8,771 nt of DNA from Sediminibacterium sp. (GTDB taxonomy: Bacteria > Bacteroidota > Bacteroidia > Chitinophagales > Chitinophagaceae). The stretch lies in assembly GCA_030832695.1 (NCBI GenBank), contig JAURIP010000054.1, positions 1-8,771 of the forward strand. The letters run 5' to 3'. The notes beneath the pieces are model-generated. The model did not search any database, was not told the DNA's origin, and worked only from the letters and a program-made list of their open reading frames with translations. The first letter of the stretch is position 1; each line of letters starts with the position of its first letter. This document shows positions 1 through 7,369 of this stretch, piece after piece. A program made the position numbers and the translations under genes.

Positions 1-1
1 A

Positions 2-1861
2 AGAATTAATTTTACTTTAAATGGTATCCCCTATAATGACCCAGAGAGTATGGGGACATTTTTTGTAAACTTACCTGACTTTAGTTCAAGTGTCAATAGT
101 ATTCAAATACAACGTGGCGTAGGCACTTCCACTAATGGCGCTGGCGCCTTTGGTGCGACAATGAACTTATCCACCAATAGTTACAATCCAACTGCTTATT
201 TATCCTTAAACAATAGTGTGGGGTCATTCAATTCTCTAAAAAATAATTTAGTAGTAGGATCTGGGTTGATAAAAAATCATTTCACTATTGATGGACGTTT
301 AAGCCGTATTAGTTCAGATGGCTATATGGATAGAGCAACCAGTGATTTAAATTCATTTTATATTAGTGGAACCTACTGGGGTGACAAATCCTCATTAAGA
401 TTAAATGTATTTTCAGGCAAGGAAAAAACTTACCAATCATGGAATGGTGTACCAGAGGAATTACTCCTCACTAACAGAACATACAATCCAGCAGGTATGG
501 AAAAATCAGATGCTGCTTATCCAGATCAAACCGACAATTATACGCAAACACATTATCAATTATTTTACAATAAACAAATTAACAATTATTTCAAATGGAG
601 CACTGCGCTATTTTTAACGAAGGGGAAGGGCTATTATGAAGAATATAAAGCAGGAGTTGATATTAAAGAATACTTGGTCCCCTCTAACCCATTATACAAT
701 AGTATCAACCCAGATATCATTAGAAGAAGGTGGCTTGGAAATGATTTTTATGGCCAAATCGCATCTCTAATGTATGAAAAGGGGAATAATGAATTGACTA
801 TTGGTGGTGGATGGAATCAATACGACGGCGAACATTTTGGTATTTTACCCTACCCTAATGTGATTGCCATTAAATCACCTATTGAATACTATAGAAATAA
901 TGCTGTAAAAAAGGATTATACTTTTTATACAAAGTGGCAATACAAACTTACTGCGCAGTTAAAAAGTTTTCTTGATCTACAATACCGAAAAGTTGTGCAC
1001 AAAATGAATGGGTTTGACAAAACGCCTAATTTAGTCACACAGGGCAATTTTGATTTTTTTAACCCTAAGGCTGGTTTCAATTATATAGTAAACAATACTA
1101 CTTATTATACCAGTATTGCCATCGCACATAAGGAGCCCAATAGAGATGATTATGAAACGGGTGCTTTACAAAAACCAAAACAAGAAATTTTATACGACTG
1201 GGAAACAGGTATTCAACAAAAGAATTCCAAATACAGCTGGGGCATGAACTTTTACTACATGAACTACAAAGATCAATTGGTGTTAACAGGTAAAATAAAT
1301 GATGTTGGTGCCTATACTAGGACAAACGTGCCGAAAAGCTATCGAGCTGGTATTGAACTTGAAGGCGCCTGGAAAATTAATGACCAAATAAATACCAGTG
1401 GGAATATCACATTTAGCAAAAATAAGATTGCTCATTTCACCGAGTATTTTGATAACTATGACACCTACGAACAAAAAGTAATTGAACACCATAATACCGA
1501 TATCGCCCTATCCCCAAATACTACTGCTTCTCATGCATTCAATTATTCACCTAATAATAAATGGCAATTTATATTCACAAACAAATATGTTTCCAAACAA
1601 TATTTAGATAATACCCAAAATGAAAATAGAATACTCAATTCTTATTTTACCAATGATCTGAATTTAATTTGGAGATTTGCAAGTAAAAAAAGATGGGATG
1701 CCAATTTACAATTATACCTAATCAATGTATTTGATAAATTATATGAACCTAATGGCTATACCTATAGTTATATTTACGGAGGCGTAACCACAACGTCAAA
1801 TAATTACTACCCAATGGCAGGAAGAAACTTTTGGTTAAGTTTGAAAATTGACCTTAAATAA
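2..1861 (+). CDS. TonB-dependent outer-membrane receptor, 5'-truncated by the window edge
   Basis: The frame is open from base 2, so the ATG at 50 is internal and the true start lies left of the window; 619 residues are visible. The first part reads as the end of a plug domain: a LNGIPYNDPES stretch, then a SIQIQRGVGTSTNGAGAFGA stretch, the usual last plug strands. About 550 residues follow with alternating aromatic and polar positions, frequent NYFKWS- or KYSWGMNFYYMNY-type strands, and Asn/Tyr-rich loops, as in a 22-strand outer-membrane barrel. The protein ends in a short final strand (GRNFWLSLKIDLK). By family knowledge it imports a bulky substrate (siderophore, cobalamin, metal or glycan) using TonB-ExbBD energy; nothing visible fixes the substrate. 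No SusD partner follows, which argues against a polysaccharide-utilisation SusC but does not exclude it. It converges on the rhodanese gene with 3 bp between stops and no obvious terminator hairpin. Confidence 0.9.
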   Translation, partial: RINFTLNGIPYNDPESMGTFFVNLPDFSSSVNSIQIQRGVGTSTNGAGAFGATMNLSTNSYNPTAYLSLNNSVGSFNSLKNNLVVGSGLIKNHFTIDGRLSRISSDGYMDRATSDLNSFYISGTYWGDKSSLRLNVFSGKEKTYQSWNGVPEELLLTNRTYNPAGMEKSDAAYPDQTDNYTQTHYQLFYNKQINNYFKWSTALFLTKGKGYYEEYKAGVDIKEYLVPSNPLYNSINPDIIRRRWLGNDFYGQIASLMYEKGNNELTIGGGWNQYDGEHFGILPYPNVIAIKSPIEYYRNNAVKKDYTFYTKWQYKLTAQLKSFLDLQYRKVVHKMNGFDKTPNLVTQGNFDFFNPKAGFNYIVNNTTYYTSIAIAHKEPNRDDYETGALQKPKQEILYDWETGIQQKNSKYSWGMNFYYMNYKDQLVLTGKINDVGAYTRTNVPKSYRAGIELEGAWKINDQINTSGNITFSKNKIAHFTEYFDNYDTYEQKVIEHHNTDIALSPNTTASHAFNYSPNNKWQFIFTNKYVSKQYLDNTQNENRILNSYFTNDLNLIWRFASKKRWDANLQLYLINVFDKLYEPNGYTYSYIYGGVTTTSNNYYPMAGRNFWLSLKIDLK

Positions 1862-1864
1862 AGC

Positions 1865-2173
1865 TTAAGATGGATACATTTCTTGCCAAGCAAGCATACC
1901 GCCCACTACATTATATACATTTTTAAACCCATAGGGCTCAAGCATCATACAAGCTTGCCCACTGCGATTACCACTACGGCAATAAATATACACCGTCTCT
2001 TCTTTCAAATGTTCAATTTCATCTAATTGTAATGCTTGCACTAAACCTAATGGTAATAACTGACCACCTATATTAAATGCAGCGTGTTCATGTGGCTCTC
2101 GCACGTCTAATAAATTAATTTTTTCACCTGCATCTAATTTGGCTTTAACCTCCTCAATGGTAATTGTTTTCAT
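1865..2173 (-). CDS. Single-domain rhodanese-like protein
   Basis: 102 residues forming one rhodanese domain. Visible motifs are the LLDVREPHEH segment (residues 21-30) typical of the CH2A region, and the active-site loop CRSGNRS (65-71), with C65 as the predicted persulfide-carrying cysteine. A GG..AW motif near the C-terminus (91-96) is also typical. There is no signal peptide or membrane segment, so it is probably cytoplasmic. The family transfers sulfane sulfur from thiosulfate or persulfides to acceptors such as cyanide, thioredoxin or other proteins; the partner here is unknown. Its ATG lies 38 bp after the PASTA gene on the same strand, so it may be the last gene of the ddl cluster, with no evident functional link. 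The six-residue loop between C65 and S71 suits sulfur chemistry rather than the longer-loop Cdc25-like phosphatases. Confidence 0.88.
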   Translation of the reverse strand: MKTITIEEVKAKLDAGEKINLLDVREPHEHAAFNIGGQLLPLGLVQALQLDEIEHLKEETVYIYCRSGNRSGQACMMLEPYGFKNVYNVVGGMLAWQEMYPS

Positions 2174-2211
2174 AATTTCTTTATTTAAATTGCTTTAATA
2201 ATTTAATTGCC

Positions 2212-3033
2212 TTAATTAATCGAATCTCTTTTAATTACTGGCGCTAATCTATCAATAACTACATCTATAGCACCTCCTTGGAAAGTAACATTTTTAATGG
2301 GCATCCCTAATGAATCCAGTTGTCCTGAATAAGGATTAGGATTTTGTTGAATTACAAATGCATTTGCCGTATCGGATATGGATGTAGCAGAACTAATATT
2401 ACCCAATTGTAATCCCATGGATGCAATTTTAGCTCTTGCCATATCTACAGTGAGTCCTAACAAATCAGGAACTTCAAATCCAATCGTTGAGCCGCCATCC
2501 CCTACTAAAAAATGTATCAATGTGCCTGATGCTACTTTTGAACCCGGCGAAATAGGTTTCCCATCCACCATTTGATCAATGATAACATTTTTATTTCGAT
2601 CTGCCACTACACTAATCCCCCCCAAACGCAATCCCAATACTTTTAAATAAGTCTGCGCACTCTTTAATGAAAAGCCGACTAAGTTGGGCATATCAATTAA
2701 TGGTGCAACAATTCTATTGATGGTTAAATAAACAGTACGCCCTTTTTTTACGATCTCATCCGACTCAGGAATTTGTCTTAATACTGCATTACGCGCAAGT
2801 GTGTCTACATATATGGAATCTTGCAAAACAACATCAAATCCTAATGCTGTTAAATTTTTTTGCGCCGCAGTTACATCTAACCCAACCACACTAGGTACTT
2901 TTTCCGTTTGACCATTGCCTGTGATCCAACCTAAGGAAAAGAAAAACAAAATAAGCAAAACAATAAACGCCCCGATACCTGTTAAGATATTCATCCAAAG
3001 CGGTTTTTTTAATAATTTATCGATTGCTTCCAA
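2212..3033 (-). CDS. Membrane-anchored protein with three PASTA domains
   Basis: 273 residues. A short basic N-terminus precedes one hydrophobic helix (about 14-36), then three PASTA repeats on the outer side: about 43-108 (starts VPSVVGLDVTAAQ), 111-179 (MPNLVGFSLKSAQ) and 184-263 (VPDLLGLTVDMAR). PASTA domains bind peptidoglycan stem peptides or beta-lactams in Ser/Thr kinases and PBP2x of Gram-positives. Here there is no kinase or transpeptidase domain, so it is a stand-alone PASTA protein. It follows ddl by 18 bp on the same strand, which fits a cell-wall role (inference). The start codon is TTG at 3033. It lies in the same frame as ddl, with only the ddl TAA and six sense codons between. 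An ATG at 2994 (residue 14) is an alternative start that would keep the membrane helix. The TTG start is preferred because it keeps the LLKKPLW stretch before the helix; this is uncertain. Confidence 0.85.
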   Translation of the reverse strand: MEAIDKLLKKPLWMNILTGIGAFIVLLILFFFSLGWITGNGQTEKVPSVVGLDVTAAQKNLTALGFDVVLQDSIYVDTLARNAVLRQIPESDEIVKKGRTVYLTINRIVAPLIDMPNLVGFSLKSAQTYLKVLGLRLGGISVVADRNKNVIIDQMVDGKPISPGSKVASGTLIHFLVGDGGSTIGFEVPDLLGLTVDMARAKIASMGLQLGNISSATSISDTANAFVIQQNPNPYSGQLDSLGMPIKNVTFQGGAIDVVIDRLAPVIKRDSIN

Positions 3034-3051
3034 GTGGGTAATTTTAAAATA

Positions 3052-4035
3052 TTATTTTGATACAGTATCCTCTATTATTGATCCATAAAAATCAGTCAAG
3101 GACCAACCCATTGCACGCACTTGCTGTGGAATAACACTTGCATCACTTTGCCCTGGGACTGTGTTCACCTCCAACATATATGGTTTTTGTTGGGCTTCAT
3201 TATATATAAAGTCAATGCGAACTACACCGCGGCAATTTAAAATTGCGTATGCCTTTGTAGCTGCAGCAGTTAACTCTGCTTTCATTGTATCCGTTATTTG
3301 AGCAGGTGTTTCTTCCTTACTCTTCCCTTGGTATTTTGCTTCAAAATCAAAAAATTCATTTTCTGTTAAAATTTCAGTGATCGGCAATACCGTTGTTGTT
3401 CCTCTAGATTTAAAAACACCAATGGTAAACTCGCGGCCACTAATAAATTCCTCCACTAATACTTGCGTATCTTCCTTAAAAGCTTTTAGTAATGCAGGTG
3501 CTAATTCCTCCTGGGTGTTTACTTTACTAATACCCAAGCTACTTCCGCCATTATTAGGTTTCACAAATACAGGCAAACTTAAGTTGGACAAAATTTCAGC
3601 ATCTGTTAATGGAGATTCGATAAATAAATGTAATGACTTTGCAACACCTACCCCGCCAAATCCAGCAACTGCGACCGTAAATCTTTTATTAAAAGTCAAC
3701 GCACTCGTTGAAGTATCACAACTGGTATAAGGCAAGCCGATTAAATCAAAATAGCCTTGCATTTTTCCATCCTCTCCTGGTGTTCCATGAATACACATTA
3801 AGGCGACATCGAAATTTATTTTTTGTCCACTTTCTACAATACTAAAATCAGCTTTATCTACTGCAACTTCCTCTCCTTGTTCATTCTCATACCACCAACC
3901 TGTTGGATGTATGTCAATCATAAATACATCGTACACAGTTTTATCTAATGCATTAAATACATTTTTAGCACTCTTATAGCTTATTTGAGCTTCCGAACTT
4001 AAGCCCCCAGTCACCAATGCTACCTTTTTTTTCAT
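3052..4035 (-). CDS. ddl: D-alanine--D-alanine ligase
   Basis: 327 residues, a normal Ddl length, with the ATP-grasp fold throughout. It joins two D-Ala molecules using ATP in the cytoplasm, giving the terminal dipeptide of the peptidoglycan stem. Visible landmarks are GGLSSEAQIS with E15 (same number as E. coli DdlB E15), HGTPGEDGKMQG (83-94), KPNNGGSSLG (159-168) with the Ser pair matching DdlB S150/S151, VEEFISGREFT (194-204), the omega-loop FEAKY with Y235 matching DdlB Y216, and metal ligands in RIDF (D285) and LEVNTVPG (E299, N301). The retained omega-loop Tyr points to D-Ala-D-Ala rather than the D-Ala-D-lactate product of VanA-like or Leuconostoc enzymes. It is the first gene of a probable ddl-PASTA-rhodanese unit, with a candidate -7 element 41 bp or more upstream of the ATG. 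Confidence 0.96.
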   Translation of the reverse strand: MKKKVALVTGGLSSEAQISYKSAKNVFNALDKTVYDVFMIDIHPTGWWYENEQGEEVAVDKADFSIVESGQKINFDVALMCIHGTPGEDGKMQGYFDLIGLPYTSCDTSTSALTFNKRFTVAVAGFGGVGVAKSLHLFIESPLTDAEILSNLSLPVFVKPNNGGSSLGISKVNTQEELAPALLKAFKEDTQVLVEEFISGREFTIGVFKSRGTTTVLPITEILTENEFFDFEAKYQGKSKEETPAQITDTMKAELTAAATKAYAILNCRGVVRIDFIYNEAQQKPYMLEVNTVPGQSDASVIPQQVRAMGWSLTDFYGSIIEDTVSK

Positions 4036-4075
4036 TTGCCTTAATTAAATCACTTATTCATATTATTTGCTACAT

Positions 4076-4083
4076 CAAACATA
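4076..4083 (-). promoter_or_regulatory. Candidate -7 box of the ddl cluster
   Basis: The minus strand reads TATGTTTG, an exact TAnnTTTG, 41 bp upstream of the ddl ATG. The -33 region falls in the T-rich arm of the ferredoxin terminator and lacks a proper TTG, so the support is partial. Confidence 0.4.
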
Positions 4084-4098
4084 CAAAATACAAGACAT

Positions 4099-4126
4099 AA
4101 AAAAAGGGGAAATTAATCCCCTTTTT
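4099..4126 (-). terminator. Intrinsic terminator after the ferredoxin gene
   Basis: A perfect 10-bp stem, AAAAAGGGGA with TCCCCTTTTT (4101-4110 and 4117-4126), has an AATTAA loop and a T7 run on the minus strand. It lies 17 bp after the ferredoxin stop and separates that gene from ddl. Confidence 0.9.
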
Positions 4127-4142
4127 AAAATATGGTAGCTTA

Positions 4143-4490
4143 TTATGCGTGTAATTTATCTTTCTTAGATAACAACTCCTCCACTGTTTCGTTGTATTGG
4201 TCATCATGTATGCAACAATCAACCGGACAAACAGAAGCGCATTGTGGTTCTTCATGAAATCCTTGACACTCTGTACACTTATTTGCAGTGATATAATAGG
4301 TATCAGCCGCAATTGGCGCAATACGCTGTCCTGCATCCACTGAAGTTCCGTCCATTAAACTAAATGCCCCTTTTACTGTAGTTCCATCTGCCATTGCCCA
4401 CTCAACGCCACCCTCATAAATTGCATTATTCGGACATTCTGGTTCGCAAGCGCCACAGTTGATACATTCGTCGGTTATTTTAATTGCCAT
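4143..4490 (-). CDS. 2[4Fe-4S] ferredoxin, Alvin/YfhL-like type
   Basis: 115 residues. The first cluster motif is C9-x2-C12-x2-C15-x3-C19-P. The second is C72-x2-C75-x8-C84-x3-C88-P, and C19 and C92/C93 are available for the swapped fourth ligands. The eight-residue gap in the second motif is the hallmark of Allochromatium-vinosum-type ferredoxins, which have very low-potential clusters. About 50 residues lie between the two motifs, longer than in a minimal ferredoxin. The protein should be a cytoplasmic one-electron carrier; its partner enzyme is not shown. It is transcribed divergently from the acyl-CoA reductase with 57 bp between start codons, and ends just before a clear intrinsic terminator. 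The protein is acidic, as usual for ferredoxins. A second minus-strand open frame at 4070-4336 overlapping its end was judged to be a shadow. Confidence 0.93.
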   Translation of the reverse strand: MAIKITDECINCGACEPECPNNAIYEGGVEWAMADGTTVKGAFSLMDGTSVDAGQRIAPIAADTYYITANKCTECQGFHEEPQCASVCPVDCCIHDDQYNETVEELLSKKDKLHA

Positions 4491-4515
4491 AAATTTTTTT
4501 TAAAAATTAGTGATG

Positions 4516-4523
4516 TACTTTTG
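4516..4523 (+). promoter_or_regulatory. Candidate -7 box of the acyl-CoA reductase gene
   Basis: TACTTTTG matches TAnnTTTG exactly and ends 24 bp before the ATG. A clear TTG-type -33 box is missing; the expected place holds a T-run near 4494-4500. It overlaps the predicted start region of the divergent ferredoxin transcript. Confidence 0.45.
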
Positions 4524-4529
4524 TAGGCA

Positions 4530-4560
4530 TAAAGATACAATACAAGCATGAATTTACAAA
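4530..4560 (-). promoter_or_regulatory. Candidate promoter of the ferredoxin gene
   Basis: On the minus strand TTTG (4560-4557), a 19-bp spacer and TATCTTTA (4537-4530) match the Bacteroidota consensus with one mismatch in the last base. Its -33 box lies inside the first codons of the divergent acyl-CoA reductase gene. Confidence 0.5.
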
Positions 4561-5540
4561 CAAGATTAAATAGTTTTTTTTTACTAAAGGATAGATTATT
4601 GGACAAAGATAACATTGCATTAATTCAAGCGAAAGCGACTGCCTACAATCAAAATTCCTGGTTTTTGCCTGACTTTATTGAAAAGGCCATTGAACAAATA
4701 GCCACCCAATTTTTAACGAAGGAAGCCTTGATGGAATGGACTGCCGCTTATCCGCAGATAGCAGATAAAATGACCCATAAAAAAGTGGGCATTGTGATGG
4801 CTGGGAATATCCCCCTAGTTGGATTCCATGATTTATTAAGCACCCTTATCGCAGGACATACAGCGGTGGTGAAACTATCCTCAAAGGATACTGTTGGAAT
4901 GGAATATATAATGAACACTTTAATTGAGGTGGAGCCCCAATGGAAGGAGTATATTATTGTTCAAAGCCATCTAAAAGATTGCGATGCCTATATCGCTACG
5001 GGAAGCAATAATACCAGTAGGTATTTTGAACAATACTTTGGAAAATACCCGCATATTATCCGATCCAATAAAACATCAATTGCGATATTAGATGGCAGGG
5101 AAAGCAATGCTGATTTGGATTTATTGGCCGATGATATGATGCTTTATTTTGGAAGAGGCTGTCGCAATGTGACCCAGGTTTGGGTACCCGAGGGTTATGA
5201 CTTTATCCCCTTATTAAATGCCTTAAAAAAGTATAATTATATTATTGATGAGCATAAATACCGCCATAATTACGACTACCAATTGGCACTTTTAATGATG
5301 ACCCGTCAATTTTACATGGATACGAATGCCATTTTGTTAAGCGAAAACCCTTCCCCATTCGCAGCCATCGCACAAATACATTATCAATTTTATACGCATT
5401 CCCAACCGCCAATAGTTAATCCTGCAGAAATTCAATGTATTGTCGGTAAAGGAGGATTACCCTTTGGAAGCCTTCAAAAACCCAGCTTACAACAATATGC
5501 AGATGGTGTGGACACCCTCGCCTTTTTAACCAGCTTGTAA
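4548..5540 (+). CDS. LuxC-family acyl-CoA reductase
   Basis: 330 residues of the aldehyde-dehydrogenase-like LuxC/acyl-CoA reductase family. Visible landmarks are GIVMAGNIPLVGFHD (81-95) at the cofactor-binding strand, VVKLSSKD (107-114), the TGSNNTSRYFEQYFGK segment (151-166), and the catalytic loop GRGCRNVTQVWVP (202-214), in which C205 is the predicted acyl-thioester nucleophile. The family reduces fatty acyl-CoA or acyl-enzyme to aldehyde with NAD(P)H. There are no lux partners here, so bioluminescence is not implied and the physiological substrate is unknown. The ATG at 4548 is chosen because a TAnnTTTG -7 box ends 24 bp upstream and no longer in-frame start fits. The divergent ferredoxin suggests shared regulation or electron supply (inference). 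No terminator with a T-run follows. Confidence 0.87.
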   Translation: MNLQTRLNSFFLLKDRLLDKDNIALIQAKATAYNQNSWFLPDFIEKAIEQIATQFLTKEALMEWTAAYPQIADKMTHKKVGIVMAGNIPLVGFHDLLSTLIAGHTAVVKLSSKDTVGMEYIMNTLIEVEPQWKEYIIVQSHLKDCDAYIATGSNNTSRYFEQYFGKYPHIIRSNKTSIAILDGRESNADLDLLADDMMLYFGRGCRNVTQVWVPEGYDFIPLLNALKKYNYIIDEHKYRHNYDYQLALLMMTRQFYMDTNAILLSENPSPFAAIAQIHYQFYTHSQPPIVNPAEIQCIVGKGGLPFGSLQKPSLQQYADGVDTLAFLTSL

Positions 5541-5586
5541 ATTATGGAAAGGCATATGTTTGTGTAGCGTATTTTTGAAAGTCTAT

Positions 5587-5602
5587 ATTATTCACGAATA
5601 AT
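5587..5602. repeat. AT-rich palindrome after the acyl-CoA reductase gene
   Basis: ATTATTC-AC-GAATAAT, with 7-bp arms, lies 46 bp after the acyl-CoA reductase stop. No T-run follows and the stem is weak, so it is not called a terminator. The rest of the 175-bp gap holds only the htrA promoter and operator. Confidence 0.35.
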
Positions 5603-5635
5603 TTCGTAAATATTTTGTTAAAGCTTATATTTGAT

Positions 5636-5667
5636 TTTGTGACATAATTACTGCTGCATTAATTTTG
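5636..5667 (+). promoter_or_regulatory. Bacteroidota-type promoter of htrA
   Basis: The -33 box TTTG (5636-5639), a 20-bp spacer, and the -7 box TAATTTTG (5660-5667) match the TTTG/TAnnTTTG consensus exactly. Transcription would begin near 5674, about 42 bp before the ATG. The assignment rests on consensus only. Confidence 0.7.
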
Positions 5668-5683
5668 TACCCAAACTGGTACA
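5666..5683. promoter_or_regulatory. Perfect inverted repeat overlapping the htrA promoter, candidate operator
   Basis: TGTACC-N6-GGTACA, two perfect 6-bp arms, covers the last bases of the -7 box and the predicted transcription start. That is where a repressor dimer would block RNA polymerase. The cognate regulator is unknown and none is encoded nearby. Confidence 0.5.
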
Positions 5684-5715
5684 CATTTTGATATAATAGA
5701 TTAAAAAATAAAGAC

Positions 5716-7254
5716 ATGATGAACTTGAATTTTAAAAACATTTTGGCAATTATCGGTATTAGCTTTGCAACTACTTGCGTAAGTATTTGGGGGTATTCCA
5801 AATGGATAAAACCAAGCGCGTCTTTTGATAGCAATAACCAATTGCCTACCAATTATGCTAGTTTTTTTAATGGTAATGCCCCAGCATCTACTGTCGATTT
5901 TACACCAGCGGCTAGTTCAGCTTCCCCTGCAGTAGTGCATATCAAAACAAAGACAAATGCAAAACGCGTTGATGCAAATCAACAAAGACAAAGAAATCCT
6001 TTTTCAGATTTGTTCGGTGATGAAGATATGTTCGGTGATTTTTTTGGTGGCCCAAGAGTAATGCCTGAACAAAGAGCAAGCGGAAGCGGTGTATTAATTA
6101 CTGCGGATGGCTATATTGTAACCAATAACCACGTGGTGAATGGTGCAGATGAAATTAATGTAACATTGACCAATAAAAAATCATACAAAGCAAAAGTGAT
6201 TGGCACTGATCCTAGTAGTGATTTAGCTGTTATTAAAATTGAAGCAGCAAGTTTACCATATATCGTTTACGGAAATAGTGATGAAATTAAATTAGGACAA
6301 TGGGTACTTGCCATTGGATATCCTTTAAATTTAGATGTAACAATTACTGCTGGAATTATAAGTGCAAAAAATAGAAATATAAATATCAATGGACGTCAAA
6401 GTGATCGCCCTGTTGAAACTTTTTTACAAACTGATGCTGCTGTGAACCAAGGTAACAGCGGTGGTGCTTTAGTAAATACAAGTGGTGAGCTAGTTGGAAT
6501 AAATTCAGCGATTGCATCACCTACTGGATCCTATGCAGGTTATTCTTATGCAATCCCTGTGAATATTGTTAAAAAAGTAGTTACTGATATTGTAAAATTT
6601 GGAACTGTACAACGTGCTTATTTAGGCATCTCTTACCCTAGGGACGATTTGCCTGAATCAGAAACTAAAAAAATAGATGAGGAGTACCGTATTAAAACCA
6701 ATGAAATCCAAGGAGTACTTGTAACTGATGTGCTAGATGGCGGCGCAGCAAAAGAAGCAGGAATGAAAAAAGGTGATATTATCACTAAACTAAATGGCGT
6801 TACCATAAAATCATCTCCTGAACTACAAGAACAAATTGCTAGGTATAAACCTTCTGATAAAATTAGCGTTCTAATTAAAAGAGATGGTAAGGAGTTGACT
6901 TTCAACGCAACACTTAAAGCAAAGGTTGGAGATGATGCCAACTTGGCAACAAGTAGTAAAGCAGCAGAAAAATTAGGAGGCAAACTAGAAACAATTGACA
7001 AAACTACTGCTGAAAAAAATGACTTATCCGGTGGTGTTGTCGTGAAAGAATTAGGCAATGGTATACTTGGGAAAAGTAGGGTTGAAAAAGGATTCGTTAT
7101 CACACAGGTGAATGATAAAACAGTTAATACAGCGGAAGAATTTTATGATGCGCTTAAAAAAGTGACCACTGCAAGCATTAAACTATCAGGCATTTATCCC
7201 GGCTATTTTGGAAACTATGCTTTCGTGTTAAACTTAAATGATCAAAATAAATAA
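5716..7254 (+). CDS. htrA: HtrA/Do-family periplasmic serine endopeptidase with two PDZ regions
   Basis: 512 residues. An N-terminal hydrophobic segment (about 8-27) acts as a signal peptide or signal anchor exporting the enzyme to the periplasm. The trypsin-like domain shows the full triad: H139 in TNNHVVNGA, D169 in SSDLAVIKI, and S248 in GNSGGAL. PDZ1 spans about 302-400 (starts AYLGISYP; GDIITKLNG at 353-361). A shorter second PDZ covers about 437-508. A Phe/Asp/Gly-rich loop (about 94-113) before the protease core corresponds to the LA-loop region of Do proteases. The family degrades or refolds misfolded envelope proteins. The first two codons are ATG ATG, so the start may be 5716 or 5719. 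It appears monocistronic, with its own promoter overlapped by a palindrome and a strong terminator 23 bp after the stop. DegP versus DegQ cannot be told from sequence alone. Confidence 0.95.
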   Translation: MMNLNFKNILAIIGISFATTCVSIWGYSKWIKPSASFDSNNQLPTNYASFFNGNAPASTVDFTPAASSASPAVVHIKTKTNAKRVDANQQRQRNPFSDLFGDEDMFGDFFGGPRVMPEQRASGSGVLITADGYIVTNNHVVNGADEINVTLTNKKSYKAKVIGTDPSSDLAVIKIEAASLPYIVYGNSDEIKLGQWVLAIGYPLNLDVTITAGIISAKNRNININGRQSDRPVETFLQTDAAVNQGNSGGALVNTSGELVGINSAIASPTGSYAGYSYAIPVNIVKKVVTDIVKFGTVQRAYLGISYPRDDLPESETKKIDEEYRIKTNEIQGVLVTDVLDGGAAKEAGMKKGDIITKLNGVTIKSSPELQEQIARYKPSDKISVLIKRDGKELTFNATLKAKVGDDANLATSSKAAEKLGGKLETIDKTTAEKNDLSGGVVVKELGNGILGKSRVEKGFVITQVNDKTVNTAEEFYDALKKVTTASIKLSGIYPGYFGNYAFVLNLNDQNK

Positions 7255-7277
7255 TTACCTATAGCCATTTGGTTACC

Positions 7278-7314
7278 AAAAGGGGCCCCGAAAAATCGGG
7301 GCCCCTTTTTATTT
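7278..7314 (+). terminator. Intrinsic terminator between htrA and mazG
   Basis: A 14-bp stem, AAAAGGGGCCCCGA with TCGGGGCCCCTTTT (7278-7291 and 7296-7309), has an AAAA loop and is followed by a T-run. It lies 23 bp after the htrA stop. The flanking A and T runs make it able to work in both directions, so it could also end mazG transcription. Confidence 0.93.
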
Positions 7315-7369
7315 TATAATTAGCTATAATAAATGATTGAACTTACTGAGTTTGACTCGATGGAATCTA

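Noticed and set aside
3377..3730. 117-residue plus-strand open frame inside ddl
   Set aside because: It is antisense to conserved ATP-grasp motifs of ddl; its composition is that of a shadow frame.
3052..4035. Possible D-Ala-D-lactate (VanA-like) ligase
   Set aside because: The omega-loop keeps the Tyr (Y235) matching E. coli DdlB Y216, and there are no van partner genes nearby.
2207..4048. 13-mer TTGCCTTAATTAA present at 2207-2219 and 4036-4048
   Set aside because: It is AT-rich and lies in a stop-codon region and a leader with different roles; chance similarity in low-GC DNA is the simpler explanation.
4070..4336. 88-residue open frame on the minus strand overlapping the ferredoxin end
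   Set aside because: It runs through the ferredoxin coding sequence in another frame and then through the intrinsic terminator; it has no family signature.
6633..7103. 156-residue minus-strand open frame inside htrA
   Set aside because: It is antisense to the PDZ region of a clear HtrA protease and shows no start signals or motifs.
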